A stretch of 64,000 bases of DNA. Source: an uncultured bacterium. Lineage in GTDB: Bacteria; Krumholzibacteriota; Krumholzibacteriia; LZORAL124-64-63. Location of the stretch: assembly GCA_937864225.1 (NCBI GenBank), contig CALMJK010000005.1, forward strand, positions 124,001 through 188,000. The letters are read 5' to 3'. Positions within the stretch are counted from its first letter, which is position 1. Every line of letters starts with the position of its first letter. Both the position numbers and the translations under genes were made by a program. This document shows positions 56,229 to 64,000 of this stretch, piece by piece. The notes beneath the pieces are model-generated. The model was not told where the DNA came from. It made no database searches and was given only the letters and a program-made list of their open reading frames with translations.

Positions 56229-56963
56229 ATGGCGCGCGCGGAGGAGCCGGCCGAAATCACGCTCATCGGCGGGCGTCCGGCCCGCTACCGCGTGCGGCGC
56301 AGCGATCGCGCGCGACGCCTGACGCTGCGAGTCACCCACGACGAGGGGCTGGTCGTCGTTCTGCCGCGACGGTGGGCGCTGGCCGAAGTGGGCCGGGCCT
56401 TCGAACTGCACGCCCGCTGGCTGGATCGCACGCTGGACCGCTACGGCGTGCGCCTGGGCCCCCCGCGGCGGGGGCTGGCGACCGGCAGCGTCGTGCCGAT
56501 CCGGGGCGAGCCGCGCCGGCTCGTCCTGAGCCCGCTGCCAGAGGGATCCCGCCGGGCCCGCTGGGAGCTGCGCGACGACGTCCTTGAGGCGAGCCTGCCG
56601 GCGGCCGCGCTGCTCGAACCTCGCCCCGCGCTCGAGCGCTGGCTGCGCGGCTTGGCGCGCGAGACGATCGTGGCGAGGGTGGGAGAGCTGTGGCCGCGCG
56701 TGGGGGTGGCGCCGCGCCGGGTCATTGTCGGCGAGCGGCTCACGCGCTGGGGGAGCTGCTCGGAACAAGGGTCGCTTTCCTTCAGCTGGCGCCTGATCCT
56801 GGCGCCGCCAGCCGTGCTGGATGCGATCGTGTGTCACGAGTTGTGCCATCTGTCGCACTTCGACCACGGGCCGGGCTTCAGGGCCCTGCTCAGGAGGGTC
56901 TGCGCCGATTACGACGCGCACAGCGCCTGGCTGAGGACCCACGCCAACGAGCTGCGGTTCTGA
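56229..56963 (+). CDS. YgjP-like (DUF45) zinc metallopeptidase
   Basis: 244 residues. Conserved C-terminal block: 'RWGSCSEQGSLSFSWRLIL' (about 175-193) and the zinc motif HExxH as 'CHELCHLSHFDHGPGF' (about 203-218), with the third His in 'FDHGPGF'. This matches M48-like DUF45 proteins of unknown physiological substrate. The N-terminal half is a beta-rich domain typical of the family but very Arg-rich here. It starts 4 bp after guaB, so it is probably in the same transcript. Confidence 0.88.
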   Translation: MARAEEPAEITLIGGRPARYRVRRSDRARRLTLRVTHDEGLVVVLPRRWALAEVGRAFELHARWLDRTLDRYGVRLGPPRRGLATGSVVPIRGEPRRLVLSPLPEGSRRARWELRDDVLEASLPAAALLEPRPALERWLRGLARETIVARVGELWPRVGVAPRRVIVGERLTRWGSCSEQGSLSFSWRLILAPPAVLDAIVCHELCHLSHFDHGPGFRALLRRVCADYDAHSAWLRTHANELRF

Positions 56964-57012
56964 GCCGGGGGCTGGTCGACCGCCTTGTCCGCCGCACCGC
57001 GAAGGACACGTC

Positions 57013-57576
57013 ATGAGCGAACTGTTCAACCGAGAAGCTGTTCTATCCCTGCTGCACGAGCACACGCAGTCCGTGGCCCTGCGGCGCCACGCCTACGCCG
57101 TCGAGGCCGCCATGCGCGCCGCGGCGGCGCGTGAAGGCGGCGATCCCGCCTACTGGGGCGCGGCGGGTCTGCTTCACGACTTCGACTACGAACTGTACCC
57201 GGAGGCGCCCGCTCACGCCAACCGCGGCGCCGAGATCCTGCGCGCGAGAGGCTACCCGGAAGAGTTCGTGCGCGTCGTGCTTTCGCACGCGAGCTATACG
57301 GGGGTGCCGCGCGAAAGCGCTTGCGCCCGCTGGCTGTTCGCGGTCGATGAGCTGTGCGGTTTTTGCATGGCCTGCGCCATGGTGCAGCCGGACCGCAAGA
57401 TCGCCGCGGTCCAGGTGTCGTCCGTGCTCAAGAAGCTCAAAAAAAAGGATTTCGCCGCCAAGGTGAACCGCGAGGAGATCGCGGAGGGAGCCGCGGTCCT
57501 GGAACTGACCAGGGAAGATCTGATCGAACACGTGCTTGGCGCGCTGCGCGGCGTCGCGGGCGAACTGGACCTGTGA
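57013..57576 (+). CDS. HD-domain protein
   Basis: 187 residues. HD motif in 'GLLHDFDYELYP' (about 52-63), an upstream His in 'LRRHAYAVEA' (about 25) and a downstream His in 'VLSHASYTG' (about 92), giving a metal-binding HD phosphohydrolase-type core. 'CGFCMACAM' (about 115) adds three Cys close together, typical of a bacterial HD subfamily with no assigned substrate. A Lys-rich segment 'KKLKKKDFAAK' follows. Co-directional run; AAGGAC upstream of the ATG. Confidence 0.82.
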   Translation: MSELFNREAVLSLLHEHTQSVALRRHAYAVEAAMRAAAAREGGDPAYWGAAGLLHDFDYELYPEAPAHANRGAEILRARGYPEEFVRVVLSHASYTGVPRESACARWLFAVDELCGFCMACAMVQPDRKIAAVQVSSVLKKLKKKDFAAKVNREEIAEGAAVLELTREDLIEHVLGALRGVAGELDL

Positions 57577-57621
57577 GGGTCCGCGAGCCGGCGTCCAGGC
57601 GACGAAACCCGGAGAGGTGTC

Positions 57622-58593
57622 ATGCCCGATCGCTGGCCCGGCAACCGCGTCTGCGAGCTGCTCGGCATTCGGCATCCGATCATCCAGGCCGGGATGATCT
57701 ACAACAGCGGCGCGCAACTCGCGGCCGCGGCGGCCAACGCCGGCTGTCTCGGCCTGATCGGCGCGGGTTCCCTGCGGCCGGAGCTGCTGCGCGAGCAGAT
57801 CCGCGCCGCGCGCGCGCTCACCGACCGGCCGTTCGGCGTGAACCTGCCGCTGCTCTATGACCACGCGGGCGACTGCCTGGACGTCGCGCTCGAGGAGGGG
57901 GTGCGCATTTTCTTCACTTCGGCCGGCTCGCCACGGCGGATCGCGGGGCGGCTAAAGAAAGAGGGGTGCGTCGTTGTGCACGTGGTGGCGCATCCCGAAC
58001 TGGCGCGCAAGTGCGAGGACGCCGGCTGCGACGCCGTCGTGTGCGAGGGTTTCGAGGCGGGGGGGCACAACGGACGCGAAGAATTGACCACGATGGTGCT
58101 CGTCCCGCTCTGCGTCGCCGCCGTGTCCGTGCCGGTCATCGCGGCGGGCGGCATCGCCACGGGCCGGCAGATGGCCGCCGCGCTGGCCCTGGGCGCCGAG
58201 GGGGTGCAGGTGGGCTCGCGCTTCGCGGTCACCAAGGAATCGTGCGGCCATCCGGCCTGGAAGCAGGCGGTCGTGGCCGCCGGACCCGCCGACACGCAAC
58301 TGTGCCTGAAGCCGCTCGTGCCGGTGCGGCTGCTGAAGAATCGCTTCCGCGACGAGGCGATTCGCCTGGAGCAGGAGTGCGTGTCCCGTGACCGGCTGAC
58401 CGCCTGGTTGGGCCAGGGCCGTGCGCGCCGCGGCATGCTCGAGGGGGACCTGGACGAGGGCGAGTTGGAGATCGGGCAGGTGGCGGGACTGATCGACGAC
58501 GTGCCGTCCGCGGCGGACGTCGTGGCCCGTCTTATCGCGGGTCATGACGAGGCCGTCGCGCGCCTGGGACGGACCGTCGCGCCGGAGGGATGA
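57622..58593 (+). CDS. nitronate monooxygenase-like FMN enzyme (NPD/FabK family)
   Basis: 323 residues forming a TIM-barrel flavoprotein. N-terminal 'LLGIRHPIIQAGMIY' (about 13-27), catalytic-region 'GFEAGGHNGREELT' (about 148-161) and FMN phosphate loop 'GGIATGRQMAAALALGAEGVQVGSRF' region (about 175-200). The family includes nitronate monooxygenases and FabK enoyl-ACP reductases. The lack of neighbouring fatty-acid genes leans to the former but does not settle it. GGAGAGGT precedes the ATG; the stop overlaps queG by ATGA. Confidence 0.85.
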   Translation: MPDRWPGNRVCELLGIRHPIIQAGMIYNSGAQLAAAAANAGCLGLIGAGSLRPELLREQIRAARALTDRPFGVNLPLLYDHAGDCLDVALEEGVRIFFTSAGSPRRIAGRLKKEGCVVVHVVAHPELARKCEDAGCDAVVCEGFEAGGHNGREELTTMVLVPLCVAAVSVPVIAAGGIATGRQMAAALALGAEGVQVGSRFAVTKESCGHPAWKQAVVAAGPADTQLCLKPLVPVRLLKNRFRDEAIRLEQECVSRDRLTAWLGQGRARRGMLEGDLDEGELEIGQVAGLIDDVPSAADVVARLIAGHDEAVARLGRTVAPEG

Positions 58594-59666
58594 TGAGCGC
58601 GCCGCCGGCGACGGAAGCCGAGACTCTGGCGGGGCTGCTGGCGCGGCTTTGCCCGAGGCGGCGGATCGACTTGGCCGGCGCGGTCAGCCTCCCTCGCGTC
58701 CTGCCGCACGCAGACGCCTTCCGAGGTTGGCTGGCCGCCGGCAGGCACGGCGAGCTCTCCTATCTGGCACGCGATCCCGCGGGGCGCCTCGATCCCCTGC
58801 GGCAGCGTCCCTGGGCGCGCTGCGTGCTGGTCTTCGGGCAGCGCTATGTCGCGGGCTGGCGCGCCGACGATCCTGCGCCATGGGCCGGCGCGGCCGCCGG
58901 CCGGCCCTGGATCGACGGCGTGGCGCGCTATGCCAGGGGACGCGACTACCACGACGTGTTGCGCGCCGACGTGAAGGCCGTGCTGGACGGCCTGCGCGAG
59001 GCGCTGGGCCCGCTGCGCGCGCACGTCGCGATCGACACGGGGCCCTACCTGGAGCGCGAATATGCCTGGCTCGCCGGGCTGGGCTTTTTCGGACGCAACA
59101 CCTGCCTGATCCACGAAAGACTCGGTTCGGGACTCTTTCTGGGCCTGGTCGTCACGGACCTGGCCGTCGCGGGTCTGCCGCCGTCCGGCGAGGCGGCGGC
59201 CGCTCCGCTGTGGAGCGTGGCGCCGCGTCCGGAGGGCGCGGGGGACGGCGCGTCGCGCTGCGGCGGCTGCCGGCTGTGCGTCGAGGCCTGCCCGACCGGC
59301 GCGCTCGACGGAGCCTTCGGCCTCGACGCTCGGCGCTGCCTGTCCGCCTGGACCATCGAGCGCCGCGGGCCCGCGCCGGCCGGGCAAGAGGAGGCAGCGG
59401 GAACGCTCGTGTTCGGCTGCGACATCTGTCAGGCCGTTTGCCCGTGGAACCGGCGCGCCGCGCGCGAGGCGACGTCGGCGCCGCCGCCACGGGACGCATA
59501 CGCCGCCGATCCCGCGCACGGCGAACTGGATCTCGAAGGGCTCGCCGCGCTCGACGACGCGGAGTTCGCGCGCCGGTTCCGCCGTTCGCCGCTTTGGCGC
59601 GCGCGTCCGGATGGACTGCGCCAAAACGCGCTTGCCGCGCTGCGCGCCCGCGAGCGCGCGCCGTGA
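58590..59666 (+). CDS. queG: epoxyqueuosine reductase QueG
   Basis: 358 residues. An N-terminal DUF1730 cobalamin-binding region with 'DTGPYLEREYAWLAGLGFFG' (about 149-168) and 'NTCLIHERLGSGLFLG' precedes two [4Fe-4S] motifs: 'CGGCRLCVEACPTGAL' (about 225-240) and 'CDICQAVCPWNR' (about 277-288). It performs the last step of queuosine synthesis, reducing epoxyqueuosine in tRNA. The C-terminal HEAT-like part is short. Its partner in the same pathway, queF, lies 2 kb away on the other strand. ATGA overlap with the previous gene. Confidence 0.93.
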   Translation: MMSAPPATEAETLAGLLARLCPRRRIDLAGAVSLPRVLPHADAFRGWLAAGRHGELSYLARDPAGRLDPLRQRPWARCVLVFGQRYVAGWRADDPAPWAGAAAGRPWIDGVARYARGRDYHDVLRADVKAVLDGLREALGPLRAHVAIDTGPYLEREYAWLAGLGFFGRNTCLIHERLGSGLFLGLVVTDLAVAGLPPSGEAAAAPLWSVAPRPEGAGDGASRCGGCRLCVEACPTGALDGAFGLDARRCLSAWTIERRGPAPAGQEEAAGTLVFGCDICQAVCPWNRRAAREATSAPPPRDAYAADPAHGELDLEGLAALDDAEFARRFRRSPLWRARPDGLRQNALAALRARERAP

Positions 59667-59679
59667 GAGGAGGCTCGCC

Positions 59680-60675
59680 GTGACGGTCGAAGCCGCCTGG
59701 TGGTCGTCGCTGCGCGACGGTGCGGTTCGCTGCGAACTGTGCCCGCTCGGCTGCCGTCTGAACCAAGGCCGCGAAGGGCCGTGCGGCAGCCGCGCCAACG
59801 TCGGGGGACGGATGGCGGCCACGCAATACGGCCGCCTCGTCAGCGCGGCGGTCGATCCCATCGAGAAGAAGCCGCTCTACCATTTCCATCCCGGCGCCGC
59901 GATCCTGTCGGTCGCCGCGCAGGGATGCAACCTGCACTGCCGGTTCTGTCAGAATTGGACGATCAGCCAGGGGCGCGACGCGAGCAGCAGTCCCGTCACG
60001 CCGGCGCAGCTCGTGGCCCGGGCCCGCGCGGAGGGCTCGCTCGGCATCGCCTACACCTACAGCGAGCCGCTCGTCTGGTACGAGTTCGTGCGCGACACGG
60101 CGCGCCTGGCGCGCGCGGCGGGGCTGAAGAACGTCGTCGTCTCGAACGGGTTCCTCAACCGGGAACCTCTGCTGGATCTGCTGCCGCTGATCGACGCCGC
60201 GAACGTCGACCTCAAGGCCATGGATGACGACTTCTATCGGAAGATTTGCAAGGCGCGCCTGGAGCCCGTGCTCCGCACGATCCGGCTCTGTCGCGAGATC
60301 GGCACTCACCTCGAGATCACGAATCTGGTCATTCCCGGGTACAACGACGACGACGAGCACCTGGCGCGACTCGTGGATTTCGTGGCGGACGTCGGGCGCG
60401 ACGTGCCTCTGCACTTTTCCGCCTACCATCCCGCTCATCGGATGGACGCGCCGCCCACCCCGCTTGAAACGCTGCGCCGCGCCGCCGCGCTCGCCAAGCG
60501 CAAACTGGATTTCGTTTACCTCGGCAACGTCAGGATCCGCGGGGCGGGGGACACGTCGTGTCCCCACTGCGGGGAGCTGTGTGTCGTGCGGGAGGGCTAC
60601 GCCACGCGCAATCTGCTGAGCGATGGCAACTGTTGCCCCGGCTGTGGCCGCAAGCTGCCGCTGGTCGCGGCGTGA
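59680..60675 (+). CDS. amrS: AmrS-like radical SAM protein (AmmeMemoRadiSam system)
   Basis: 331 residues. An N-terminal Cys-rich block 'RCELCPLGCRLNQG' (about 17-30) is followed by the radical SAM cluster motif CxxxCxxC as 'CNLHCRFCQNW' (about 86-96). 'IAYTYSEPLVWYEF' (about 125) and 'LKAMDDDFYRK' (about 183) match the AmmeMemoRadiSam radical SAM family. The C-terminus has a zinc-ribbon-like 'CPHCGELC' and 'CCPGCGRKLP'. Its usual partners (AMMECR1 and Memo-like proteins) are not in the window. GTG start with GAGAGGAGG upstream. Function in the family is not established. Confidence 0.87.
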   Translation: MTVEAAWWSSLRDGAVRCELCPLGCRLNQGREGPCGSRANVGGRMAATQYGRLVSAAVDPIEKKPLYHFHPGAAILSVAAQGCNLHCRFCQNWTISQGRDASSSPVTPAQLVARARAEGSLGIAYTYSEPLVWYEFVRDTARLARAAGLKNVVVSNGFLNREPLLDLLPLIDAANVDLKAMDDDFYRKICKARLEPVLRTIRLCREIGTHLEITNLVIPGYNDDDEHLARLVDFVADVGRDVPLHFSAYHPAHRMDAPPTPLETLRRAAALAKRKLDFVYLGNVRIRGAGDTSCPHCGELCVVREGYATRNLLSDGNCCPGCGRKLPLVAA

Positions 60676-60691
60676 AGCGGGCGGCGCTCGC

Positions 60692-61495
60692 CTAAGGTTC
60701 GCCGGCGAGGATGGCGCCGTCGATGATCAGGTCGGCGCCGTTGATGGCCCTGGCGTCGTCGGAAGCAAGGTAGAGGATGGCCTGCGCCACCTGCTCCGGC
60801 GTGGCCACCCGCGCGCGGGCGTCTGGGGCGTTGCCGGTTGCCGTGTCCGCGCTTGCCGCTCTGCCCGCTTGCATCTGTCGCCAGACCGGCGCGTGCACCG
60901 CGCCGGGCAGCACGCAGTTGACGCGGATGGCGTCGCCGCGCGCCGCGCACTCGAGCGCCACGGCCTTGCTGAACAGCGACACGGCCGCCTTGCTGGCGCC
61001 ATAGGCGCTGGCGCCCGGACTGGGATCGCGGCTGGAGGCCGACGACATGTTGATGATGCTGCCTCCCCTGCCGCGACGCATGATGATCACGCCCTGCCGC
61101 GTGCCGAGGAAGACGCCGTCCAGATTGACGGCCATCACGGCGCGCCAGACCTCGAGGTTCATGGACTCGATCGGGGCGGCCACCGCGACGGCCGCGTTGT
61201 TCACGAGGATGTCGAGCGAGCCCCGCTGCTTGACGAGCGAATCGGTCACGGCCTCCCACTGTCGCCCCGACGTGACGTCGAGCGGCGCGGCGAGCCCGAT
61301 CGCGCCGCGCTCGCGGATCTCGGCGGCCGTGCGCTCGGCGCCGGCGCCGTCGCGGTCGGTGGCCAGGACGACGGCGCCCTCGCTGGCCAGCAGGAAAGCC
61401 GTCGCGCGACCGATGCCCGACGCGGCGCCGGTCACCAACGCCACCTTGCCCCGGACCCGACCCGGTCCGTCGCCCTTGGCCTGGTTCTCGCTCAT
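60692..61495 (-). CDS. short-chain dehydrogenase/reductase
   Basis: 267 residues, classical SDR. NAD(P) loop '[15 protein letters not shown]' (about 22-36), 'LVNNAAVAV' (about 97-105) and the catalytic Ser-Tyr-Lys as '[20 protein letters not shown]' with Lys following (about 148-170). '[10 protein letters not shown]' (about 195-204) is the usual post-active-site turn. A Thr/Ala-rich insertion near residue 215-225 is not typical. Substrate unknown. ATGA overlap with the queF stop, so it is the last gene of a minus-strand operon. Confidence 0.88.
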   Translation of the reverse strand: MSENQAKGDGPGRVRGKVALVTGAASGIGRATAFLLASEGAVVLATDRDGAGAERTAAEIRERGAIGLAAPLDVTSGRQWEAVTDSLVKQRGSLDILVNNAAVAVAAPIESMNLEVWRAVMAVNLDGVFLGTRQGVIIMRRGRGGSIINMSSASSRDPSPGASAYGASKAAVSLFSKAVALECAARGDAIRVNCVLPGAVHAPVWRQMQAGRAASADTATGNAPDARARVATPEQVAQAILYLASDDARAINGADLIIDGAILAGEP

Positions 61496-61944
61496 CGCGC
61501 GCTCCGGGGGATTTTGGCGCCGCGGGCGCGGCCACGGCTGGGCTTCACCCAGCGCACGCTGACCCGGGTGGCGATGCCCCCGCGCACGAACCAGTCGCCC
61601 ACGATCTCCATCCGCCGCGGCTTGGTCGCCGCCACGAGATCGTCGAGGATGCGGTTCGTGACCGCCTCGTGGAAGGCCCCTTCGTCCCGATACGACCACA
61701 GATAGATTTTGAGCGATTTCAGCTCCACGCAGAGGCGATCGGGCACGTACGTGATCGCCAGCCGCGCGAAGTCCGGCTGCCCCGTCAACGGACAAAGGCA
61801 GGTGAACTCCGGACAATCGAAGGCGATCTCGTAGTCGCGTCCCGGATTGGGGTTGGCGAACGTCTCCAGCCGCCGGGAGGACCTGTCGGGCGCGCGGACC
61901 TCCCGTTCGTCGCCTCCCCCGGTCGACCGGCCGGTCTTGGTCAT
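61492..61944 (-). CDS. queF: NADPH-dependent 7-cyano-7-deazaguanine reductase QueF (short type)
   Basis: 150 residues, the short YkvM-type QueF. Signature '[14 protein letters not shown]' (about 48-61) with the catalytic Cys, and '[20 protein letters not shown]' (about 75-94) with the NADPH/substrate Glu. It reduces preQ0 to preQ1 in queuosine synthesis, upstream of QueG in the same pathway. The N-terminal 25 residues are poorly conserved and charged. Its ATG overlaps the stop of the secreted S8 protease, and its stop overlaps the SDR start. Confidence 0.93.
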   Translation of the reverse strand: MTKTGRSTGGGDEREVRAPDRSSRRLETFANPNPGRDYEIAFDCPEFTCLCPLTGQPDFARLAITYVPDRLCVELKSLKIYLWSYRDEGAFHEAVTNRILDDLVAATKPRRMEIVGDWFVRGGIATRVSVRWVKPSRGRARGAKIPRSAR

Positions 61945-64000
61945 TTCACCATCGCCACCCGTCCCGTGGCCGCGTGTTCGCCGCTCGCGACGCGGTAGAA
62001 GTAGACACCCGATGGGCAGAGACGACCGCCGTCGTCGCGGCCGTCCCAGATCGCGACGTGCGCGGCGGCCTGCAGCTCCGCGTCGACCAGGGTGCGCACG
62101 ACACGCCCGGCGACGTCATAGACGCGCACGAGAGTGCGCGCCGCGGCGGGCAGGCTGAAGCGGATACTGGTGATCGGATTGAAGGGGTTCGGACTCGCTG
62201 GCTCGACGCGGAACACCAGCACCGGCGCGGGCGGTCCGTCCTCGACCGGCGTGGCGGAGCAGGCCACGGCCAGCGCTCCGATCAGGCCGCACCCGCCGCT
62301 GTTGGCGGGGGAGCAAGGCGAGCCGGCGTCGATGGCCCAGTCGCCGGCGGCGGCCGCGCAGAACTTCGGATCGAGCGAGATGTTTCCGCTCAGCCCGGTC
62401 GGATCCGCGATGCCTCCGTAGTTGGCGACAGCGTTGTCCCACGCGTCGTTGCAGGCGAAGGTCGGCGTGCCAGAGGAGACTTGGACGCCGTTGGCGAAAC
62501 TGCTCCCGCCCGTGTTGGACGCGACGATGTTGTTGGTCACGGTCGGACTGGCGAGAGCGAGGTAGAGACCGCCCGCCCCCAGGTAGCCGTTGTTGGCGGT
62601 GAGCGTGCAGCCAGCAATCTCGCCGCCGACCGCCGACTGGTAGCTCAATCCGCCGGCGAATATGTCGGCCGTGTTCTGCGCGAAGACGGAGTTGCGCACG
62701 CTCACGCTCGAGCCTCCGCTGACGGCGCCGCCGCCTCCCATGTCGGCGTCGTTGCCCCGCGCCACCACGCTGTCGAGCGTCGCCGTCGCGTTCTCGAGGG
62801 CGAACCCGCCGCCGTTCATGAAGGAGGCTCCCGCGGCCTGGCCGTTGTCCTGGAAGAGATCGCGCTTCATGGCGATCGTCGCGCCGTTGGCGAGAAGGCC
62901 GCCGCCCTTCAGACGCGCCGTGTTGTCGTGCACGGCGTTGTCCGCCATGTCCAGGCTCGTGGTCGCGAGGTTGTTGGCCGCGTAGATGCCGCCGCCGCTT
63001 TCGCTGTCGACGTGGCCGTGGATTTCGCATCCCGTGAGCGTGAGATCGGTGTCCGCGGCGTAGACGCCGCCGCCGCGCGGCGGAAAGCCGCTCGTGTTCT
63101 GGCGCAGCGTGTTGCCGTACACGAGGCAACCATCCAGCGTCGGCGCGCCGCCGTAGACGTACAGACCCGCCCCTTGAGTCGCGGTGTTGCCGTGGATCCG
63201 GCAGTCCTCCAGTCGCGCCAGGGAATTGAGCAGCATGGCCCCCCCGCCGCCGCCGAACTCGGTCGCGCCGCCAACGGCCCCGCCCGTGAGCTCGAGGTTG
63301 CGCAGCGTCGGCGATGCGCCGTTGCACAGCAGTCCCCCGCCGTACCGCCCGTATTGGGGCGTGGAGAGGATCTGGCCGCCGCCCCCGTTGACGGAAAAGC
63401 CGTCCACGACCGTGGACGGTCCGGCGCCGCCCTGGATGAGCAGGCCCGGCGCGCCTGGGCTGGCGACGATGGCGCTGGGCTGGCCGACGGGGTCGCGGCT
63501 GGTGTAACCGCTGTCCCAACCGCCCAGCACGAAAAGCGCCTTGTTCGGGATGACCACGCTGCTCGGCAGGGGCGCCGCGGCGGTCACGGCCACCGTGTCG
63601 CCCGGCGCCGCCTCGTTCAGCGCGTCGAACAGGACCGGGAACTCGTCGGGCACCTCCTGAAAGGAGTCGCCGAGCGCTCGCAGCAGATTCACGCGTCCGG
63701 CGCCGAGCTTGCCGGCGTAGACGGGGTTGAGCGCGTCGAGGTCGTCCGCGCTGCTGAGCAGGCGTTCGATCACCTGGCCGCGGCTCCAGCCGGGGTTGGC
63801 CGACCAGATCAGGGCCAGGGCGCCGCAGGTCAGGGGCGACGAGAAAGAGGTGCCGCTGACGGTCGCGTAGGTATGGGTGCCCGTCGCTCCCACGTACCAG
63901 CTCGTGTAGATATTGACGCCCGGGGCTGACACTTCCACCCAAGCCCCGAAATTGGAGAAGCTGGCCTTGCCGTCGAGTTCGTTCGTCGCGGCCGCCGCCA
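61941..64000 (-). CDS. secreted S8 protease with beta-helix and C-terminal sorting-like domain, N-terminus cut by window edge
   Basis: About 686 residues visible. The frame is open to base 64000, so the Asp and His of the triad lie outside. The catalytic Ser is in '[17 protein letters not shown]' (about residue 50). Then a long Gly/Asn-rich parallel beta-helix (about 160-560; recurring 'GGGxY', 'DCRIHGNTA', '[11 protein letters not shown]' steps), and the FlgD-like module '[16 protein letters not shown]' (about 595-686). The mix suggests a surface or released enzyme that may bind polysaccharide (inference). The stop overlaps the queF start by ATGA, odd for a secreted protease and a tRNA-modification enzyme. 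Confidence 0.88.
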   Translation of the reverse strand, partial: AAAATNELDGKASFSNFGAWVEVSAPGVNIYTSWYVGATGTHTYATVSGTSFSSPLTCGALALIWSANPGWSRGQVIERLLSSADDLDALNPVYAGKLGAGRVNLLRALGDSFQEVPDEFPVLFDALNEAAPGDTVAVTAAAPLPSSVVIPNKALFVLGGWDSGYTSRDPVGQPSAIVASPGAPGLLIQGGAGPSTVVDGFSVNGGGGQILSTPQYGRYGGGLLCNGASPTLRNLELTGGAVGGATEFGGGGGAMLLNSLARLEDCRIHGNTATQGAGLYVYGGAPTLDGCLVYGNTLRQNTSGFPPRGGGVYAADTDLTLTGCEIHGHVDSESGGGIYAANNLATTSLDMADNAVHDNTARLKGGGLLANGATIAMKRDLFQDNGQAAGASFMNGGGFALENATATLDSVVARGNDADMGGGGAVSGGSSVSVRNSVFAQNTADIFAGGLSYQSAVGGEIAGCTLTANNGYLGAGGLYLALASPTVTNNIVASNTGGSSFANGVQVSSGTPTFACNDAWDNAVANYGGIADPTGLSGNISLDPKFCAAAAGDWAIDAGSPCSPANSGGCGLIGALAVACSATPVEDGPPAPVLVFRVEPASPNPFNPITSIRFSLPAAARTLVRVYDVAGRVVRTLVDAELQAAAHVAIWDGRDDGGRLCPSGVYFYRVASGEHAATGRVAMVK

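Overview
This 64 kb window is a dense, GC-rich bacterial chromosome segment with about 51 genes and short gaps. The only clearly AT-rich island is near 4.05-4.17 kb. Three features suggest a lineage related to the FCB group, of the Eisenbacteria or Krumholzibacteriota type: secreted proteins ending in an 'NPFNPxTxI' C-terminal sorting-like (FlgD-like) module, a propeller-type hybrid histidine kinase, and POT and CNT transporters beside salvage enzymes. That taxonomic guess is inference. No rRNA, tRNA, CRISPR array, phage or intact transposon was found.

Layout. 0-4 kb: a TSUP permease (cut by the left edge), an MFS permease and an MltF-like lytic transglycosylase. 4.4-8.5 kb: DUF503 protein, cyclase-family hydrolase, RluB-like pseudouridine synthase, RlmI-like methyltransferase, Zn alcohol dehydrogenase. 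8.5-17.2 kb: PLP enzyme, aconitase, a 1198-aa propeller hybrid kinase, a sugar-nucleotidyltransferase-like protein. 17.2-21.3 kb: an active/inactive pair of secreted M16 peptidases, then a peroxiredoxin whose peroxidatic codon is an in-frame TGA followed by a hairpin, hence a predicted selenoprotein. 21.4-30.3 kb: hexapeptide acyltransferase, large S8 protease, MFS, rubredoxin-like protein, POT transporter, histidine kinase.

30.4-39.3 kb is the most notable region: HdrA-like, QmoC-like (HdrC fused to a membrane cytochrome b), second HdrA-like (QmoB-like), MvhD, MvhG, MvhA and a hydrogenase maturation protease, one after another behind a single visible promoter, then a convergent NicO/UreH-type membrane protein that may carry nickel. 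No HdrB is present. The arrangement predicts a group 3c [NiFe] hydrogenase wired through MvhD and two HdrA-type flavoproteins to a quinone-interacting membrane subunit, that is, an H2:quinone oxidoreductase built as an Mvh-Qmo hybrid.

39.4-42.1 kb holds two tandem secreted M43 metalloproteases. Their C-terminal halves are 512/513 identical in DNA while their N-terminal halves differ, which suggests recent gene conversion. 42.2-52 kb: SpoU methyltransferase and thioesterase, a divergent TolC-adaptor-RND efflux operon ending in Tag glycosylase, and a membrane protein fused to a P-loop NTPase. 52-60.7 kb: CNT nucleoside transporter, then uridine kinase, HPRT and IMP dehydrogenase (nucleotide salvage), YgjP-like metallopeptidase, HD protein, nitronate monooxygenase-like enzyme, QueG and an AmrS-like radical SAM enzyme. 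60.7-64 kb (minus): S8 protease with a beta-helix (cut by the right edge), QueF and an SDR, joined by ATGA overlaps.

Two genes (mltF-like, uridine kinase) have a near-consensus promoter whose -10 lies 6-7 nt before the ATG, predicting leaderless mRNAs. Most other genes have clear Shine-Dalgarno sequences and many overlap by 4 bases.
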